A stretch of 64,000 nt of DNA from Comamonas sp. BIGb0124 (GCF_003752175.1 NZ_RJVF01000011.1:124001-188000), one strand, 5' to 3'. Shown: positions 39,618-50,162, counted from the first letter of the stretch. Translations and numbers: made by a program. Notes: generated by a model not told the origin, from the letters alone.

Positions 39618-41672
39618 TTAGAGTGCGCCGTCGCCCAGCACGATGCCTTCGCGGCGGGGATCGACGCCGCCTTCAAGCTTCGTCGCGCCGTCCTTGGTCA
39701 CCCGCATGATGGTCGAGATGCCGCTGGACTGAGCACCCGTCGACACGGTGTGGCCCAGGGCCTGCAGGCCCGTCACCAGACCCGACAGGTCGAGTGTGCC
39801 GTTGGGGTTGGCCGTCGTCTTGTAGTTGGAACCGTCCACGCTGGTGGTCCGGCTGTTGCTGGCGCCGAAGTCGACCAGCGAGGTGGCCTGCTGCGCATCC
39901 AGATTCCAGTCCAGGGCGCCGACCACGGTCTTGACCACGTACTGGATGATGGTGCCGCCGCCGGGCGAGCCGGTGGCCATCAGGATCTCGCCGGGCTCGG
40001 TGCCGTTGAAGACCAGCGTGGGCGCCATGGTGCTGCGGGGACGCTTGTTGCCTTCCACACGGTTGGAGACCAGGTTGCCATCGGCGTCCGTCGGGGACGC
40101 CGAGAAGTCGGTCAGCTGGTTGGTCAGCAGGAAGCCGTCGACCATGTGGAACGAGCCCATGCTCGCTTCTACGGTAGAGGTCATGGACACCACGTTGCCG
40201 TAGGCATCGATGATGGAGAAGTGGGTGGTGCCATGTTCGACGGTGGTGTCGATGCCGCGAGCCGAAGCCACGGTGTCGAACGTGCCGGCGGTGGCAACGC
40301 CCATGCTCTTGTCTTTGCTGATCAGATTCGCACGCGACTTCAGGTAGTTCTTGTCGAGCATGCTCGACACGCCCTTGCCCGGCAACGGCACGAAGTCGGT
40401 GTCGGCCACGTACTTGTCGCGGTCGGCATAGGCCAGACGCTCGGCTTCGGAGACCAGGTGCACACCCATCACGCTGGGCACGCCGCCTTCGTTCTCGGCC
40501 TGCGTCGGGCCGTGATCCTTCAACTCGAAGTTTTCCAGGATGCCGAAGGCCTGGGCAATCGCGATCCCGCCCGAAGACGGCGGCGACATCGAGCAGACGT
40601 AGTAGGCGCTGCGGTAGGTCGTGCAGACCGGCTCGCGTTTCTTCGCCTGGTAACCGCTCAGATCGGCCAGCGTCATCAGGCTGGGCGTGATGGGGGTCTT
40701 GGCTGCATCGTCGCCCACCGATTGACCGGCCTTGGCGACGATGTTGCGGGCGATTTCACCCGAGTACATCGCTTCGGCGCCCTGGCTGGCAATGGCCCGC
40801 AGCGTCTTGGCATAGGGCTTGTTGAACATCGTCGAGCCGACGGCGATGGGCGTGCCGTCCGCATTGAAGTAGGTCGCCACGGCATTGGCATCGAGCGCCA
40901 GGTTGGCGGCATTGCTCGAGATCGCACTGGCCAGACGGGCCGGCACGGTGAAGCCGTTGTCGGCGAGGTCGATGCCGTTGTCGAACAGCTTGTCCCAGCC
41001 CAGCTTGCCGTGTTCCTTGTGCGCCATGTCGAGCATGCGCAGCACGCCGGGCACGCCGATCGAGCGGCCGCTGCGACGAGCGTTCGGCAAGACCGCGTTG
41101 GCGGACGATGTGGCCGCACTCTGGTCGGCACGTGTGAGGTAAAAGTTCGTTGCCGCCGCCGGTGCGGTTTCGCGACCGTCGTAAGCCGTCACTTTTTTGG
41201 TGGCGGCGTCGTAGTACATCAGGAATGCGCTGCCGGCGATGGTGCTGGACTGCGGTTCGACCAGGCCCAGCACGGCCTGCACGGCCACGGCCGCATCGAT
41301 GGCGGTGCCGCCGGCCTTGAGCACTTCGCAACCGGCCTTGCTGGCCAGCGGCGTGTTGGCCACGACCATGTATTTGTCCGAGTACTTGGCCTTGTAGCCC
41401 AGGCGATAACCCGACGCTGCCTCCGGTGCGGCCGGATCACCCTTGTCGCCGGAGCCGACGACCAGGGTCGTTCCATCGCTCGAGACGAAGGAACAGCTGT
41501 TGGCATTGGTGTCGACGGCCAGGTCGTTCCCGGGCGTGGTGACGGGCGGCGTGGTGGTGCCGCCGTCGGCCGTGGTGTCGTCGTTGCTGGAGCCGTCGCC
41601 GAAGCATCCGGCCAGCACCAGTGTCAGCATGATGGGCGTCAACACCCAGAGGCTTTTCTTTTTGATTGTCAT
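39618..41672 (-). CDS. ggt: Gamma-glutamyltransferase, predicted lipoprotein
   Basis: The 684-residue N-terminal-nucleophile hydrolase transfers or hydrolyses gamma-glutamyl groups of glutathione and related peptides in the periplasm. It carries DGRETAPAAA, the autocleavage and nucleophile site EHGTTHFSIID (Thr482), MTSTVEASMGSF and TGSPGGGTII. Unusually it begins with a lipoprotein signal (VLAGC, lipid Cys23) and a Thr/Asp-rich linker; classical GGTs such as E. coli (580 aa) are soluble periplasmic proteins. The gene lies 51 bp downstream of a GltI-like binding protein and has no visible promoter of its own. It is probably transcribed with it from a sigma-54 promoter at 42.7 kb. Confidence 0.92.
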   Translation of the reverse strand: MTIKKKSLWVLTPIMLTLVLAGCFGDGSSNDDTTADGGTTTPPVTTPGNDLAVDTNANSCSFVSSDGTTLVVGSGDKGDPAAPEAASGYRLGYKAKYSDKYMVVANTPLASKAGCEVLKAGGTAIDAAVAVQAVLGLVEPQSSTIAGSAFLMYYDAATKKVTAYDGRETAPAAATNFYLTRADQSAATSSANAVLPNARRSGRSIGVPGVLRMLDMAHKEHGKLGWDKLFDNGIDLADNGFTVPARLASAISSNAANLALDANAVATYFNADGTPIAVGSTMFNKPYAKTLRAIASQGAEAMYSGEIARNIVAKAGQSVGDDAAKTPITPSLMTLADLSGYQAKKREPVCTTYRSAYYVCSMSPPSSGGIAIAQAFGILENFELKDHGPTQAENEGGVPSVMGVHLVSEAERLAYADRDKYVADTDFVPLPGKGVSSMLDKNYLKSRANLISKDKSMGVATAGTFDTVASARGIDTTVEHGTTHFSIIDAYGNVVSMTSTVEASMGSFHMVDGFLLTNQLTDFSASPTDADGNLVSNRVEGNKRPRSTMAPTLVFNGTEPGEILMATGSPGGGTIIQYVVKTVVGALDWNLDAQQATSLVDFGASNSRTTSVDGSNYKTTANPNGTLDLSGLVTGLQALGHTVSTGAQSSGISTIMRVTKDGATKLEGGVDPRREGIVLGDGAL

Positions 41673-41723
41673 ATTGATTTTTCGTCAGGATTCATTGCAT
41701 GAGAACAAAGGCCAGGGCCCGGG

Positions 41724-42626
41724 TCAGTCGACCTTGTAGGCTTCCTTGGGCTTGTCGTTGGGGTTGGCCCAGGCGGCCTTGGTGGCAGCCGAGGCGGGCA
41801 TGTTCAGAGCCGTGTTGGTCGGGGGGATGGGTTGCACGAACCACTTGTCGTACAGCTTGGCGACCGTGCCGTCCTTGATCTGGCGGGCGATGCTGTCGTC
41901 GACGGCCTTCTTGAACTCGGCATCGTCCTTGCGGATCATGATGGCGATGGGTTCGACCGACAGGGGCTCGCCCACGATCTTGAAGTCCTGGGGCGACTTG
42001 GCCTTGGCGATGTTGCCGGCCAGGATCTGGCCGTCCATCACGAACGCGTCGGCACGGCCCGATTCCAGCAGCAGGAAGCTGTCGGAGTGGTCCTTGCCGC
42101 TGACTTCGCGGAAGTTGATGTTCTGGGCGCGCTTGTTCTGACGCAGCAGTTGCACGGAGGTGGTGCCGGTGGTGGTCACGACGGTCTTGTCGTTGAGGTC
42201 GGCCACCGACTTGATCGGCGAGTCGGCCTTGACGGCGATGCGCACTTCCTCGACGTACAGCGTGGTGGCGAAAGCCACTTCCTTCTGGCGGTTCTCGTCG
42301 TTGGTGGTCGAGCCGCACTCGATGTCGACCGTGCCGTTCTTGACCAGCGGAATGCGGTTGCCCGAGGTCACGGGCTGGTACTTGGTCTCGAGCTGCGACA
42401 GGCCCAGCTTCTTCTGCACGTCGCGGATGACGTTGGTGCAGACATCGTAGTGAAAGCCGGTGTACACGCCGTTGCCCAGCGTGTAGGCCAGCGCGCCCGA
42501 AGACTCGCGCACGCCTTGCGTGATGCTGCCCGAAGACTTGATCTTGGCCAGTGTGTCGCTGCTTTGCGCGTGGACGGCACCTGTGGCCAACAAGACGGCG
42601 GCGATTGCCAGGACATGTTTTTTCAT
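41724..42626 (-). CDS. Amino-acid ABC transporter substrate-binding protein (GltI/AatJ-like), copy 2
   Basis: The 300-residue periplasmic protein has a clear signal peptide (MKKHVLAIAAVLLATGAVHA). It shows the signature DIECGSTTNDENRQKEVAF and a C-terminal KWFVQPIPPTNTALN, as in glutamate/aspartate-binding proteins. No permease or ATPase gene follows; ggt does. A sigma-54 promoter and a palindromic enhancer candidate lie upstream, between it and the sigma-54 regulator gene. It probably captures glutamate released by GGT, with an importer encoded elsewhere. That role is inference from layout. Confidence 0.9.
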   Translation of the reverse strand: MKKHVLAIAAVLLATGAVHAQSSDTLAKIKSSGSITQGVRESSGALAYTLGNGVYTGFHYDVCTNVIRDVQKKLGLSQLETKYQPVTSGNRIPLVKNGTVDIECGSTTNDENRQKEVAFATTLYVEEVRIAVKADSPIKSVADLNDKTVVTTTGTTSVQLLRQNKRAQNINFREVSGKDHSDSFLLLESGRADAFVMDGQILAGNIAKAKSPQDFKIVGEPLSVEPIAIMIRKDDAEFKKAVDDSIARQIKDGTVAKLYDKWFVQPIPPTNTALNMPASAATKAAWANPNDKPKEAYKVD

Positions 42627-42704
42627 GATGAACCTTTGTGTCTATCGAGGGTTGCGGGAGGGGGCGCGCCGCACTCGACGAGATACGGCTGCTCTCTTGA
42701 CAAT

Positions 42705-42720
42705 TGCAGCTTCCATGCCA
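42705..42720 (-). promoter_or_regulatory. Sigma-54 promoter of the copy-2 binding protein-ggt unit
   Basis: On the minus strand TGGCATGGAAGCTGCA has the -24 GG and -12 GC with correct 10-base spacing and close match to TGGCACGNNNNTTGCA. The expected transcription start is near 42694, ~70 bases before the gene. A DctD-type sigma-54 activator is encoded directly upstream. Confidence 0.75.
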
Positions 42721-42769
42721 CTTGCACGAATCTTTACAGACCGCGCAAGTCACTGATTCGAAAAGGAAT

Positions 42770-42789
42770 TTGTCGGACCGCTCCGACAA
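42770..42789. promoter_or_regulatory. TTGTCGGA-CCGC-TCCGACAA palindrome, candidate activator site
   Basis: Perfect 8-bp arms with a 4-bp centre lie ~75-95 bases upstream of the predicted sigma-54 start, where enhancer sites for this class are found. It resembles reported AauR sites (TTCGG-N4-CCGAA) in its CGG/CCG halves, but differs in spacing. A terminator for the regulator gene is a weaker alternative since no T-tract follows. Confidence 0.55.
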
Positions 42790-42868
42790 GGAAGACGGTA
42801 GACCGACGATCCGGCGGCTGGGGCGACGGAAATCCGTCCATCCGCCCCTGGCGTCCGGCCCCCATCCG

Positions 42869-44289
<1,421 letters not shown>

Positions 44290-44293
<4 letters not shown>

Positions 44294-46227
44294 GAAACAC
44301 TCCGCGCCGGCGCGAAGGCCGGCAGATCGATGACAAAACAGGCGCCACCGCCAGGCCGGTCGAAGGCGTGGATCTCGCCGCCGAAGGCATGCACGATGTC
44401 GCGCGAAATGGTGAGCCCCAGCCCCAATCCGGCGCCGCTGGGCTTGGTGGTGTGGAAAGGCTCGAAGACCCGTCCCGGGTCGGGCCCCAGGCCGGGTCCG
44501 GTGTCGCAGACGGCAATCCAGGCCCGGCCTTCGGGGTCCGCCGCCGGCAGGTCCGGCCCCGGCCCCCGGTCAAGGCCGTGGCCCAGGCCTGCACTGAGTT
44601 CGAGCCGCCGCACCGGGCTGCCCGCCATGGCGTCGATGGCATTGCCGATGAGGTTGGTCAGCACCTGCTCGAGGCGGTTGGGATCGCACCAGAGCGTGCA
44701 GGCACCCGGCGCGACGCTGTTGTGGATCTCGATGGCCTCTTGCCGCAGCCGCGTGCCGTAGAGGAAAACGCTGTTGGACAACGCCATGGCCGCATCGACC
44801 GGCGAGCACTGGGGCTGGGACTTGCGCGCAAAGCTCTTGAGCGGCGTGATGATGCTGCCCATCTTCTGGGCCAGGCGCGCCAGGATGCCCAGGTTGCTTT
44901 CGAGCGTCAGGTGGTCGCCGCGGCGCAGGAACTCGACCGAATTGTTCGACAGCGTCTCCATGGCCACCAGGGGCTGCGTGAGCTCGTGGGTGATGCTGGT
45001 GGCCAGTTGCCCAAGCAGCGCCATCTTGGCCGCATGCACCAGTTCGCTCTGGGCGGCGCGCAGGTCGCGTTCGGCCAGCTCGCGTTCGCCGATCTCGTGC
45101 GTGAGCTGCAGGTTGGCCCGCGTGAGATCCTGGGTCCGCGACTGCACCTTGCGTTCGAGCTCGGCATTGACCTGTTCGAGCAGATTCTGCGACTCGCGGC
45201 GCTGGCGCTGGATGCGGCGGCGCTGCGCCAGATAGAGCAGGCCCAGCACGAGCAGCGCGCAGGCCAGCGTCGACACCGCGGCGCTCTGCAACGCCACCGC
45301 ACGCACGCCGTCGAGGCTCGAAAAGGTGATGAGCCGCCAGTCCATGCCGTTGAGCGTGCGGCCCAGCACCAGCATGCCGCCGTTGCTGTCGAGGCCCGCC
45401 TGCTGCGCCATCGGCAACTGGCCCTCGATGACCTGGCTGTCCTGATCGACCGAGAGGTTGACTTCGAGCGGGAACGGCTTGATGCGATGCTCGTCGTAGA
45501 GCCGGGTGAGCTGCAGGTCGACCCGGCGTTCGAGCGTCAGGGGCACCAGCGCGCTGTAGCGCCAGTCGGGGTTGGACGACAGCATGACGACCTGGTTGAG
45601 ATCGGCCAGCAGCGCCGGCACGCCCAGCAGCGCCCAGGCCTCGTTGATGGGCGAGAGATCGATCTTGACGGTGGCCACGCCCACCACCTCGGCCCCGTCG
45701 TGAATGGGAAAAGCCACGAAGTAGCCCGGTTCGCCGCCATCGATGCCGAGTGCAAAGTGACGGCCGACACGGCCGGCCAGGGCTTCGAGAAAGTAGGGCC
45801 GAAACGAGATGTCGGCCCCGCGCCGGCTGTCGTCGGCCTGCCGGCTGTTGCTCGAGGCCAGCACCACGCCTTTCGGGTTGGCCACAAAGACGGCCATGCT
45901 GCCCAGATGGGCGTTGAGGCGTTCGAGGAAGTGGCTGGCCGTGCGCGCGGCCGCACCCGGATCGTGGGGTACACGCAGCAGGGCCAGCACGGTGGGGTTG
46001 AGCTGCACGGTGGGCGGAATGCTCTCCAGGCGCCGGATCACGCCCTCGACCGCCATCGCGAACAGGTCCAGCCTGTGGTTCGAAGCCTCGCGCAGCTCGA
46101 CCAGCGCCCGCTGCTCGGCCATCGAGAAACTCAGCCACGCGCTGCCCGCCAGCGCAGCCGCAGCCAGGCCGGCCACCACGGCGCGGCGCAACAAGGGAGA
46201 GACCACGGGAAACATCAGGCGGATCAT
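44290..46227 (-). CDS. Sensor histidine kinase (DctB/AauS-type)
   Basis: The 645-residue inner-membrane kinase has a first helix at residues ~15-37, a long periplasmic double-PAS-like sensor domain (residues ~40-310), and a second helix at ~312-335. A coiled coil (ELERKVQSRTQDLTRANLQL) leads to the phospho-acceptor His414 in ATSITHELTQPLVAM. The ATPase domain ends with NLIGNAIDAM, VCDTGPGLGP and GAGLGLGLTI. The periplasmic part resembles DctB sensors for carboxylates. It is translationally coupled to its response regulator. A binding-protein gene lies 90 bp upstream and might provide a co-sensor. Confidence 0.93.
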
Positions 46228-46317
46228 GGCGATTGCCGCTCCGCCATGCGGTGCTTATATCGGCTCAAGCTTTGTATATAAATGAACCAATATATATGCA
46301 AAAACCATGCCGGACTG

Positions 46318-47265
46318 TCAATCCAGCGACTTCGACTGCGGGGATCGGTAGAGCTCGCGCAGGGCCGGCGTGGGCGGCCAATCGAGGTTGAGATTGCTGG
46401 GCGGAATGGGCCGCTGGAACCAGCGTTCGTACAGTGCCATGATCTCGCCGGACTTCATGTAGCGCACCAAGGCGCGGTCGACGATCTCGCGCAGCGCATG
46501 GTCCTCGCGCCGCATCATGCAGGCATAGACCTCGGACGACATGGGCTGCCCCACCAGGATCCAGTCGTCGGGGCGGCGGGCCTTGGCGCGTTCGCCGTAG
46601 AGCAGCGCGTCGTCCATCATGAACGCATCGGCCTCGCCGCGCTCGAGCAGTTCGAACGAGACGCCGTGGTCGCGCACCGCCTGGATCTGCATGCGCACGC
46701 CCTGCGCCTCGGCATAGGTGCGCAGCAGGCGCTCCGAGGTGGTGCCGGCCGTGACGACCACCCGTTTGCCGGCAAGGTCTGCGAAATCGCGGATGTCGGA
46801 GTTCTTGTGCACCATCAGGCGTGTGCTGATGACAAAGATCGAGACCGAGAAGGCGGCCTGCTTGGCCCGTTCGCGATTGTGCGTGGTCGAACCGCATTCG
46901 ATGTCGACGCTGCCGTTCTGCAGCATGGGGATGCGGTTCTGCGAGGTCACGGGGACCTGCCGGATGGTCAGCGACGGCAGCTTGAGCTCGCGGCGCAATT
47001 CCTCGACGGCCTTGAGCGCGAGCTCATAGGAATAGCCCACCACGCGGTGGTGACTGTCGTAGTAGGAAAAAGGCACCGACGACTCGCGGTACGCGATGTT
47101 GACGACGCCGGTCTGCGCAATGCGCTGCAGGGTATCGGGCGCCTGGGCCTGGGCCGGCGGCCCGAGCAGCGCGCAGGCCAGCAGTGCACCGGCATGCGGA
47201 AAAAGTGATCGAAAGCGGTGCGGAAACGCGGCGCGCAGGCAATGCGCGAGGACGGGCAAGGGCAT
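46318..47265 (-). CDS. Amino-acid ABC transporter substrate-binding protein (GltI/AatJ-like), copy 3
   Basis: The 315-residue protein has a signal peptide ending PPAQA (residue ~39) and the family signature DIECGSTTHNRERAKQAAF, with RESSVPFSYYDS and a C-terminal RWFQRPIPPSNLNLD. It is followed by the kinase and regulator genes, not by permease genes. Its position directly before the kinase suggests a role in sensing or in uptake through a transporter encoded elsewhere. A sigma-54 promoter lies ~50 bp upstream. An AT-rich 90-bp gap to the kinase gene may hold a separate promoter for the two-component system. Confidence 0.88.
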   Translation of the reverse strand: MPLPVLAHCLRAAFPHRFRSLFPHAGALLACALLGPPAQAQAPDTLQRIAQTGVVNIAYRESSVPFSYYDSHHRVVGYSYELALKAVEELRRELKLPSLTIRQVPVTSQNRIPMLQNGSVDIECGSTTHNRERAKQAAFSVSIFVISTRLMVHKNSDIRDFADLAGKRVVVTAGTTSERLLRTYAEAQGVRMQIQAVRDHGVSFELLERGEADAFMMDDALLYGERAKARRPDDWILVGQPMSSEVYACMMRREDHALREIVDRALVRYMKSGEIMALYERWFQRPIPPSNLNLDWPPTPALRELYRSPQSKSLD

Positions 47266-47312
47266 GGTGGGGGATGTTGTCTCGGGTCATCTGGAAGAGA
47301 GCTGGCCTTACC

Positions 47313-47328
47313 TGCAGCAACCATGCCA
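47313..47328 (-). promoter_or_regulatory. Sigma-54 promoter of the copy-3 binding protein
   Basis: TGGCATGGTTGCTGCA on the minus strand differs from the 42.7-kb promoter at only two bases and has the exact GG/GC spacing. The expected start is near 47303, ~38 bases before the gene. I saw no copy of the 42770 palindrome upstream of it. Confidence 0.7.
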
Positions 47329-47375
47329 GCCCTCGCCGCCTCCTGCGCCGGGAGGCGGGGGGTACACGGGAGGCC

Positions 47376-48344
47376 TCAGCCGCCCAGGAGCTCGCAGAAG
47401 CGCGGCAGATCCACGTTGCCGCCGCTCACCACGATGCCCACGCGCAGACCGCGCAGGGACTCGCGCTGCGCACGGGCCGCAGCGTAACCCAGGCAGCCGG
47501 TGGGCTCGACCACCAGCTTCATGCGCGAGGCCATGAAACCCATGCACTCGACGAGCTCGGCGTCGCTGGCGGTGAGGATGTCGTCGACATCGCGCCGGAT
47601 GATGGCAAAGGTGTGCTGGCCGAGGTACTGGGTCTGCGCCCCGTCGGCAATGGTCTTGGGTGTGTCGATGCGCACGATCTCGCCACGGCGCAGGGATTGC
47701 TGGCCGTCGTTGCCGGCCTCGGGCTCGACACCGTAGACCTTGCAGTCGGGCGCCAGCGCCCGCGCCGCCAGCGCCGACCCCGAGAGCAGTCCGCCGCCGC
47801 CCAGCGGGACAAACAGCGCATCGAGCGGGCCGGTTTCCTCCAGCAGTTCCTTGACGGCCGTCCCCTGCCCGGCGATCACGTCGGGGTGGTCGTAAGGCGG
47901 GATCAGCGTCAGGCCGTGGCGCTGCGCGAGATCGCGCCCGATCTGCTCGCGGTCCTCGGTGTAGCGGTCGTAAAACACGACCTGACCCCCATAACCCTGG
48001 GTCGCGGCGACCTTGGCGGCCGGCGCATCCTTGGGCATGACGATGGTGGCGGGAATGCCCAGCAGCCGCGCCGACAGGGCCACGGCCTGCGCATGGTTGC
48101 CGGAAGAAAACGCCACCACGCCGGCCGCGCGCTGCTCGGGCGTGAACCGCGAGAGCGCATTGAAAGCGCCGCGGAACTTGAAGGCCCCCATGCGCTGCAG
48201 GTTCTCGCACTTGAAGAAGACCTGCGCGCCCAGGTCCTCGTCGACCGTGCGCGATGTGATGACGGGGGTGCGATGGGCATGACCGGCCAGGCGTTGCGCG
48301 GCGGCGGTGACATCGGCATAGGTGGGGAGTTCGGTAGCGGTCAT
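47376..48344 (-). CDS. PLP-dependent ammonia-lyase, serine/threonine dehydratase family (hydroxyaspartate dehydratase-like)
   Basis: The 322-residue fold-type II PLP enzyme has the PLP lysine in MGAFKFRGAFNALSR, FSSGNHAQAVAL and GGGGLLSGSAL. There is no ACT domain. Its length fits threo-3-hydroxyaspartate ammonia-lyase/serine racemase-type enzymes rather than IlvA. The start at 48344 (MTATELPTYADV) is the family start. An ornithine-cyclodeaminase-family gene lies 105 bp upstream on the same strand. This pairing is the same as BhcB and BhcD of the beta-hydroxyaspartate cycle, although the aminotransferase and aldolase of that cycle are not present here. Threonine or serine remains a possible substrate. 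Confidence 0.85.
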   Translation of the reverse strand: MTATELPTYADVTAAAQRLAGHAHRTPVITSRTVDEDLGAQVFFKCENLQRMGAFKFRGAFNALSRFTPEQRAAGVVAFSSGNHAQAVALSARLLGIPATIVMPKDAPAAKVAATQGYGGQVVFYDRYTEDREQIGRDLAQRHGLTLIPPYDHPDVIAGQGTAVKELLEETGPLDALFVPLGGGGLLSGSALAARALAPDCKVYGVEPEAGNDGQQSLRRGEIVRIDTPKTIADGAQTQYLGQHTFAIIRRDVDDILTASDAELVECMGFMASRMKLVVEPTGCLGYAAARAQRESLRGLRVGIVVSGGNVDLPRFCELLGG

Positions 48345-48449
48345 GGGTGTCTGCAAGGTTCGGAAGACAAGTTCGGAAGGAACAGGAACGGGAGGAAAAC
48401 GAAGGGGTCGAGCGGCCTGCGGAATCGGTGCATTCTGCACGGACGGCTG

Positions 48450-49421
48450 CTACCAGGGCCAGGGCAGCGCCGTGCCCAGGCCGCGTTCGCGGGCCTGGTC
48501 CAGCAGCGCCCGTGCCACGGTGAGGTCCTGCAGCGCCAGGCCGGTGAGGTCGAAGGCGGTGATGTCGGTGTCCGACCGCGAGAACGCCGACTGGCCGGCC
48601 AGCAAGCGGCCGATTTCCACACTGGGCGTTTCGGGTGCCCACTGCCGTTCGCCGATGCTGCGCGACTGCGCGCTGTCGTCGACCACCCAGCGCGCGCGTT
48701 CGGGCAGGCCGGCCGGCAGTTCGCGTTTGCCGCGTGTGTCGGTTCCCACGCAATTGATGTGGGTTCCGGGGCTCACGGCCGCGGCATCGAACAGCGGTCC
48801 TCCGCCCGGCGTCGCCGTGATGATCACATCGCTTTCGGCGACGGCCCTGTCGGCATTCGTCGCATGTCTTATTTCACACGAAGCCTCGAAACTGGATTCG
48901 AAAGACCGATCGGCTTTTCCGCTTCGGCTCACATACCGGACCACGTCGAGCGACGGCAGTGCACGCAGCGCCTCGGCGAGTTGGGCCCTCGCCTGCACGC
49001 CCGTACCGAACACGCAGACGGTGCGGCTGCCGGTGCGGGCCAGCGCCGCCAGGCCGATGCCGCCGGCCGCGGCGGTGCGCGCCGTGGTGATGGCGTTGCC
49101 GTCGATCAGGCCTTCGGGGCGTCCGGTGGCCGGGTCGATCAGCAGGATGGTCGCCTGGTGGGGTTCGCCCCCCCGGGCCCGATTGGCAGGCCAGAAACCG
49201 GCAGCCTTGAAACCCAGCAGGCTCTCGGCCGGCACGTCGCCGGACTTGATGCCGAAGATGCCGCCGCCCGGCAGCGCTTCGCGCACCACCGGAAACAACC
49301 GGCCCTGGCCTGCGCTGTGCAGCAGAAAGGCTGCGCGTACCGCATCGCGTACGGCGGCCGGATCGAGCAACTGCGCGACCGCGGTGGCGTCGAGCACCAG
49401 CAAACGGGCATCACTTGGCAT
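48450..49421 (-). CDS. Ornithine cyclodeaminase/mu-crystallin family oxidoreductase
   Basis: The 323-residue NAD(P)-dependent enzyme shows the family elements LPGGGIFGIKSGDVPAE, the substrate Lys region, LIDGNAITTARTAAAGGIG and the Rossmann loop VCVFGTGVQARAQ. Members include ornithine cyclodeaminase, alanine dehydrogenase, pyrroline-2-carboxylate reductase and iminosuccinate reductase. Start at 49421 overlaps the end of the upstream regulator gene by 11 bases. Together with the adjacent hydroxyaspartate-dehydratase-like enzyme, an imine or iminosuccinate reductase role is plausible, but the substrate is not proved. Confidence 0.87.
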   Translation of the reverse strand: MPSDARLLVLDATAVAQLLDPAAVRDAVRAAFLLHSAGQGRLFPVVREALPGGGIFGIKSGDVPAESLLGFKAAGFWPANRARGGEPHQATILLIDPATGRPEGLIDGNAITTARTAAAGGIGLAALARTGSRTVCVFGTGVQARAQLAEALRALPSLDVVRYVSRSGKADRSFESSFEASCEIRHATNADRAVAESDVIITATPGGGPLFDAAAVSPGTHINCVGTDTRGKRELPAGLPERARWVVDDSAQSRSIGERQWAPETPSVEIGRLLAGQSAFSRSDTDITAFDLTGLALQDLTVARALLDQARERGLGTALPWPW

Positions 49422-50067
49422 AGAGGTACACCGCCGCCCGCGAAACGCCCAGATGGGCCGCAACCGTTTCCATGGCACGCCGCACGTCGAGCAGGCCGGT
49501 GGTCTTGAGCTCGGCCATCAGCGCACGGCGCTCGCCGGCCTTGAGCGCACGCGGGGTGGAGGCGCGACTGGCCGCGAACCGGTCGATCCGGGCACGGATG
49601 GCGTCGGCGCCGGACGAGTCGAGCGACTCGCGCGGCACCACCCCGTCCTGGACCGCCATGAACTGCGACATGGCGCTGTGCAGTCCGTTGAAAAGCGTGA
49701 GATCGACATTCAGGCACAAAGCCGCGATGTAGCGCCCGCTGCTGTCCTGGATGCCGATGGATGTGCTCTTGGCCGGCCGGCCATCGGCAAAACGATTCGG
49801 GTAGTTGGCGACCACCGGGGCAAAGTCCGGATCGGCCAGGCGCGCCAGTCCCAGCTCGGTGGCCGCATCCCCGGCCGCACGGCCCGACAGATTGTTGTGG
49901 ATCTCGAGCACCGCATGGTCGGGGTCGAGCAGATCGTGGACCACGATCTCGCAGAAGGGCGCAAGCGTCTGGCCCAGGCCCTGGGCGATGTGCCTGACCT
50001 GCGTCAGCAGGAGCTGTTGCTCGGCACTGCGGGCGGGCTTCGGCGATGAGCGGCGGGTTCTTGTCAT
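49411..50067 (-). CDS. YheO/DauR-family regulator (PAS-like domain plus C-terminal HTH)
   Basis: The 218-residue regulator has the YheO PAS-like domain (LGQTLAPFCEIVVHDL, STSIGIQDSSGRYIAALCLN) and a C-terminal helix-turn-helix (DVRRAMETVAAHLGVSRAAVYLYAK). Relatives such as DauR and DguR control D-amino-acid or amino-acid catabolism. An ATG at 50088 would add seven residues (MFGKNIQ). An inverted repeat covers both candidate starts, so I prefer 50067 and treat the repeat as a possible operator. The 11-base overlap with the oxidoreductase gene suggests coupling, and it probably controls that gene and the dehydratase. Confidence 0.87.
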   Translation of the reverse strand: MTRTRRSSPKPARSAEQQLLLTQVRHIAQGLGQTLAPFCEIVVHDLLDPDHAVLEIHNNLSGRAAGDAATELGLARLADPDFAPVVANYPNRFADGRPAKSTSIGIQDSSGRYIAALCLNVDLTLFNGLHSAMSQFMAVQDGVVPRESLDSSGADAIRARIDRFAASRASTPRALKAGERRALMAELKTTGLLDVRRAMETVAAHLGVSRAAVYLYAK

Positions 50068-50085
50068 TTGGATATTTTTTCCAAA
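50067..50085. promoter_or_regulatory. TTTGGA-N7-TCCAAA inverted repeat at the regulator start
   Basis: Perfect 6-bp arms flank TATTTTT directly at the start of the YheO-family gene. A TTGACA hexamer lies just upstream on the minus strand. The layout suits an autoregulatory operator. Confidence 0.35.
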
Positions 50086-50162
50086 CATGAACCAATTGTC
50101 AAGACAACCCGCGCCCTGCCCCTCCCTGCACCGCAAGCCGCCCGTCAAGCGGCAAAGACCGT

